DNA of 32,147 nt from an uncultured beta proteobacterium (GTDB taxonomy: Bacteria > Pseudomonadota > Gammaproteobacteria > Burkholderiales > Burkholderiaceae). The DNA lies in contig CAIMOW010000069.1 in assembly GCA_903843235.1 (NCBI GenBank), positions 1-32,147 of the forward strand, in the 5' to 3' direction. The notes beneath the pieces were generated by a model, which did not search any database, was not told where the DNA came from, and saw nothing but the letters and a program-made list of their open reading frames with translations. This document shows, piece after piece, positions 31,511 to 32,147 of this stretch (the stretch's first letter is position 1; each line of letters begins with the position of its first letter). The translations under genes were made by a program, and so were the position numbers.

Positions 31511-32128
31511 TTAGATAAAGAGCTCTTTATGCTTGGTTTTAAGGCGGCTTAAAGTCTCTGGAGAGAGATTTAAATAGGCTGCCAACTCTTTTTTGGGGAG
31601 GAGCTCAAATAAGTCTTCATATTTACGCAGAAAACGCTCAACTCGGCCTGGGGCGTCGAGCATATGCAAGGTAATGGTGTGAGCCATAATCTCGCTCATT
31701 AGCCGCATAACTTCAAACTCAAAACTCTCCTTGAGGGAGATATGTTGATCTAGAAACTCGGCCCACTTCTTGAGGGGCATACGCGCCACGCGCGCCTTGG
31801 TAACTGAAGCAATGCTATATGGGGCAGCTGTCTTTAGGCGCCAAGCGGCATAACTCGTTTCAATATCTTTTTCGATAGCAAATCGCAAAATCATCTCTTT
31901 GGCATCCGCACTCGAAACGATCCGCTTCAGAATGCCATCCAAAACAAAGTACTGCTCCATTTGGTGATCACCTTGATGAAGCAAAATATCGCCTTTTTTG
32001 AGGTCTGAGATCTCTAAATGACGCTCTAATTCGGCCATGCTTTCCTGATCCAGGCTTTTTAGCACTGAGTTTTGGCTCAGCTGTAAGCGAATCAGGTTTT
32101 TTTCGAGGTGCTTGTCTAATGCTGTCAT
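31511..32128 (-). CDS. Crp/Fnr family transcriptional regulator
   Basis: 205 aa; cNMP-binding-type N-terminus (LKKGDILLHQGDHQMEQYFVLDGILKRI), C-terminal HTH ELAAYLNLSPETLSRLK; start is close to the window edge. Confidence 0.92.
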   Translation of the reverse strand: MTALDKHLEKNLIRLQLSQNSVLKSLDQESMAELERHLEISDLKKGDILLHQGDHQMEQYFVLDGILKRIVSSADAKEMILRFAIEKDIETSYAAWRLKTAAPYSIASVTKARVARMPLKKWAEFLDQHISLKESFEFEVMRLMSEIMAHTITLHMLDAPGRVERFLRKYEDLFELLPKKELAAYLNLSPETLSRLKTKHKELFI

Positions 32129-32147
32129 GAATCCTTAATCCTAGACC

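Overview
The window is a chromosomal segment that looks betaproteobacterial. The gene content and protein style resemble Burkholderiaceae, probably Polynucleobacter-like, but this is inferred from the proteins and not searched. It is densely coding, with about 31 supported CDS. I saw no rRNA, tRNA, CRISPR array or mobile element. From left to right: argH with a TRAP dctQM pair; an alpha/beta hydrolase; yggT; a minus-strand four-carbon acid-sugar (D-erythronate/L-threonate) catabolic cluster (otnI, otnC, otnK, ltnD, MFS transporter, an atypical beta-hydroxyacid dehydrogenase, denD); an EamA transporter; a sterol desaturase-like protein, an EF-hand protein and a DUF3313 lipoprotein; a minus-strand fdhD-dcd-KirBac channel-Orn/Lys/Arg decarboxylase run; metG, a DUF3460 gene, scpA and panC; a secreted lipase-like protein; and an oxalate catabolism region (Fmt/FDH-like formyltransferase, two frc paralogues, a PAS-only protein, oxc, a Crp/Fnr regulator). 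The observations most worth follow-up are: (1) a formyltransferase/10-formyl-THF-hydrolase-like protein coupled to a divergent frc paralogue; (2) a cysteine-free Crp/Fnr regulator with an FNR-type ExxSR recognition helix, plus a perfect TTGAC-N4-GTCAA box upstream of oxc in class II promoter geometry and related boxes elsewhere in the window; (3) a KirBac K+ channel translationally coupled (ATGA) to a polyamine-forming decarboxylase; (4) an extra beta-hydroxyacid dehydrogenase with a rewritten substrate-binding motif in the erythronate/threonate cluster.
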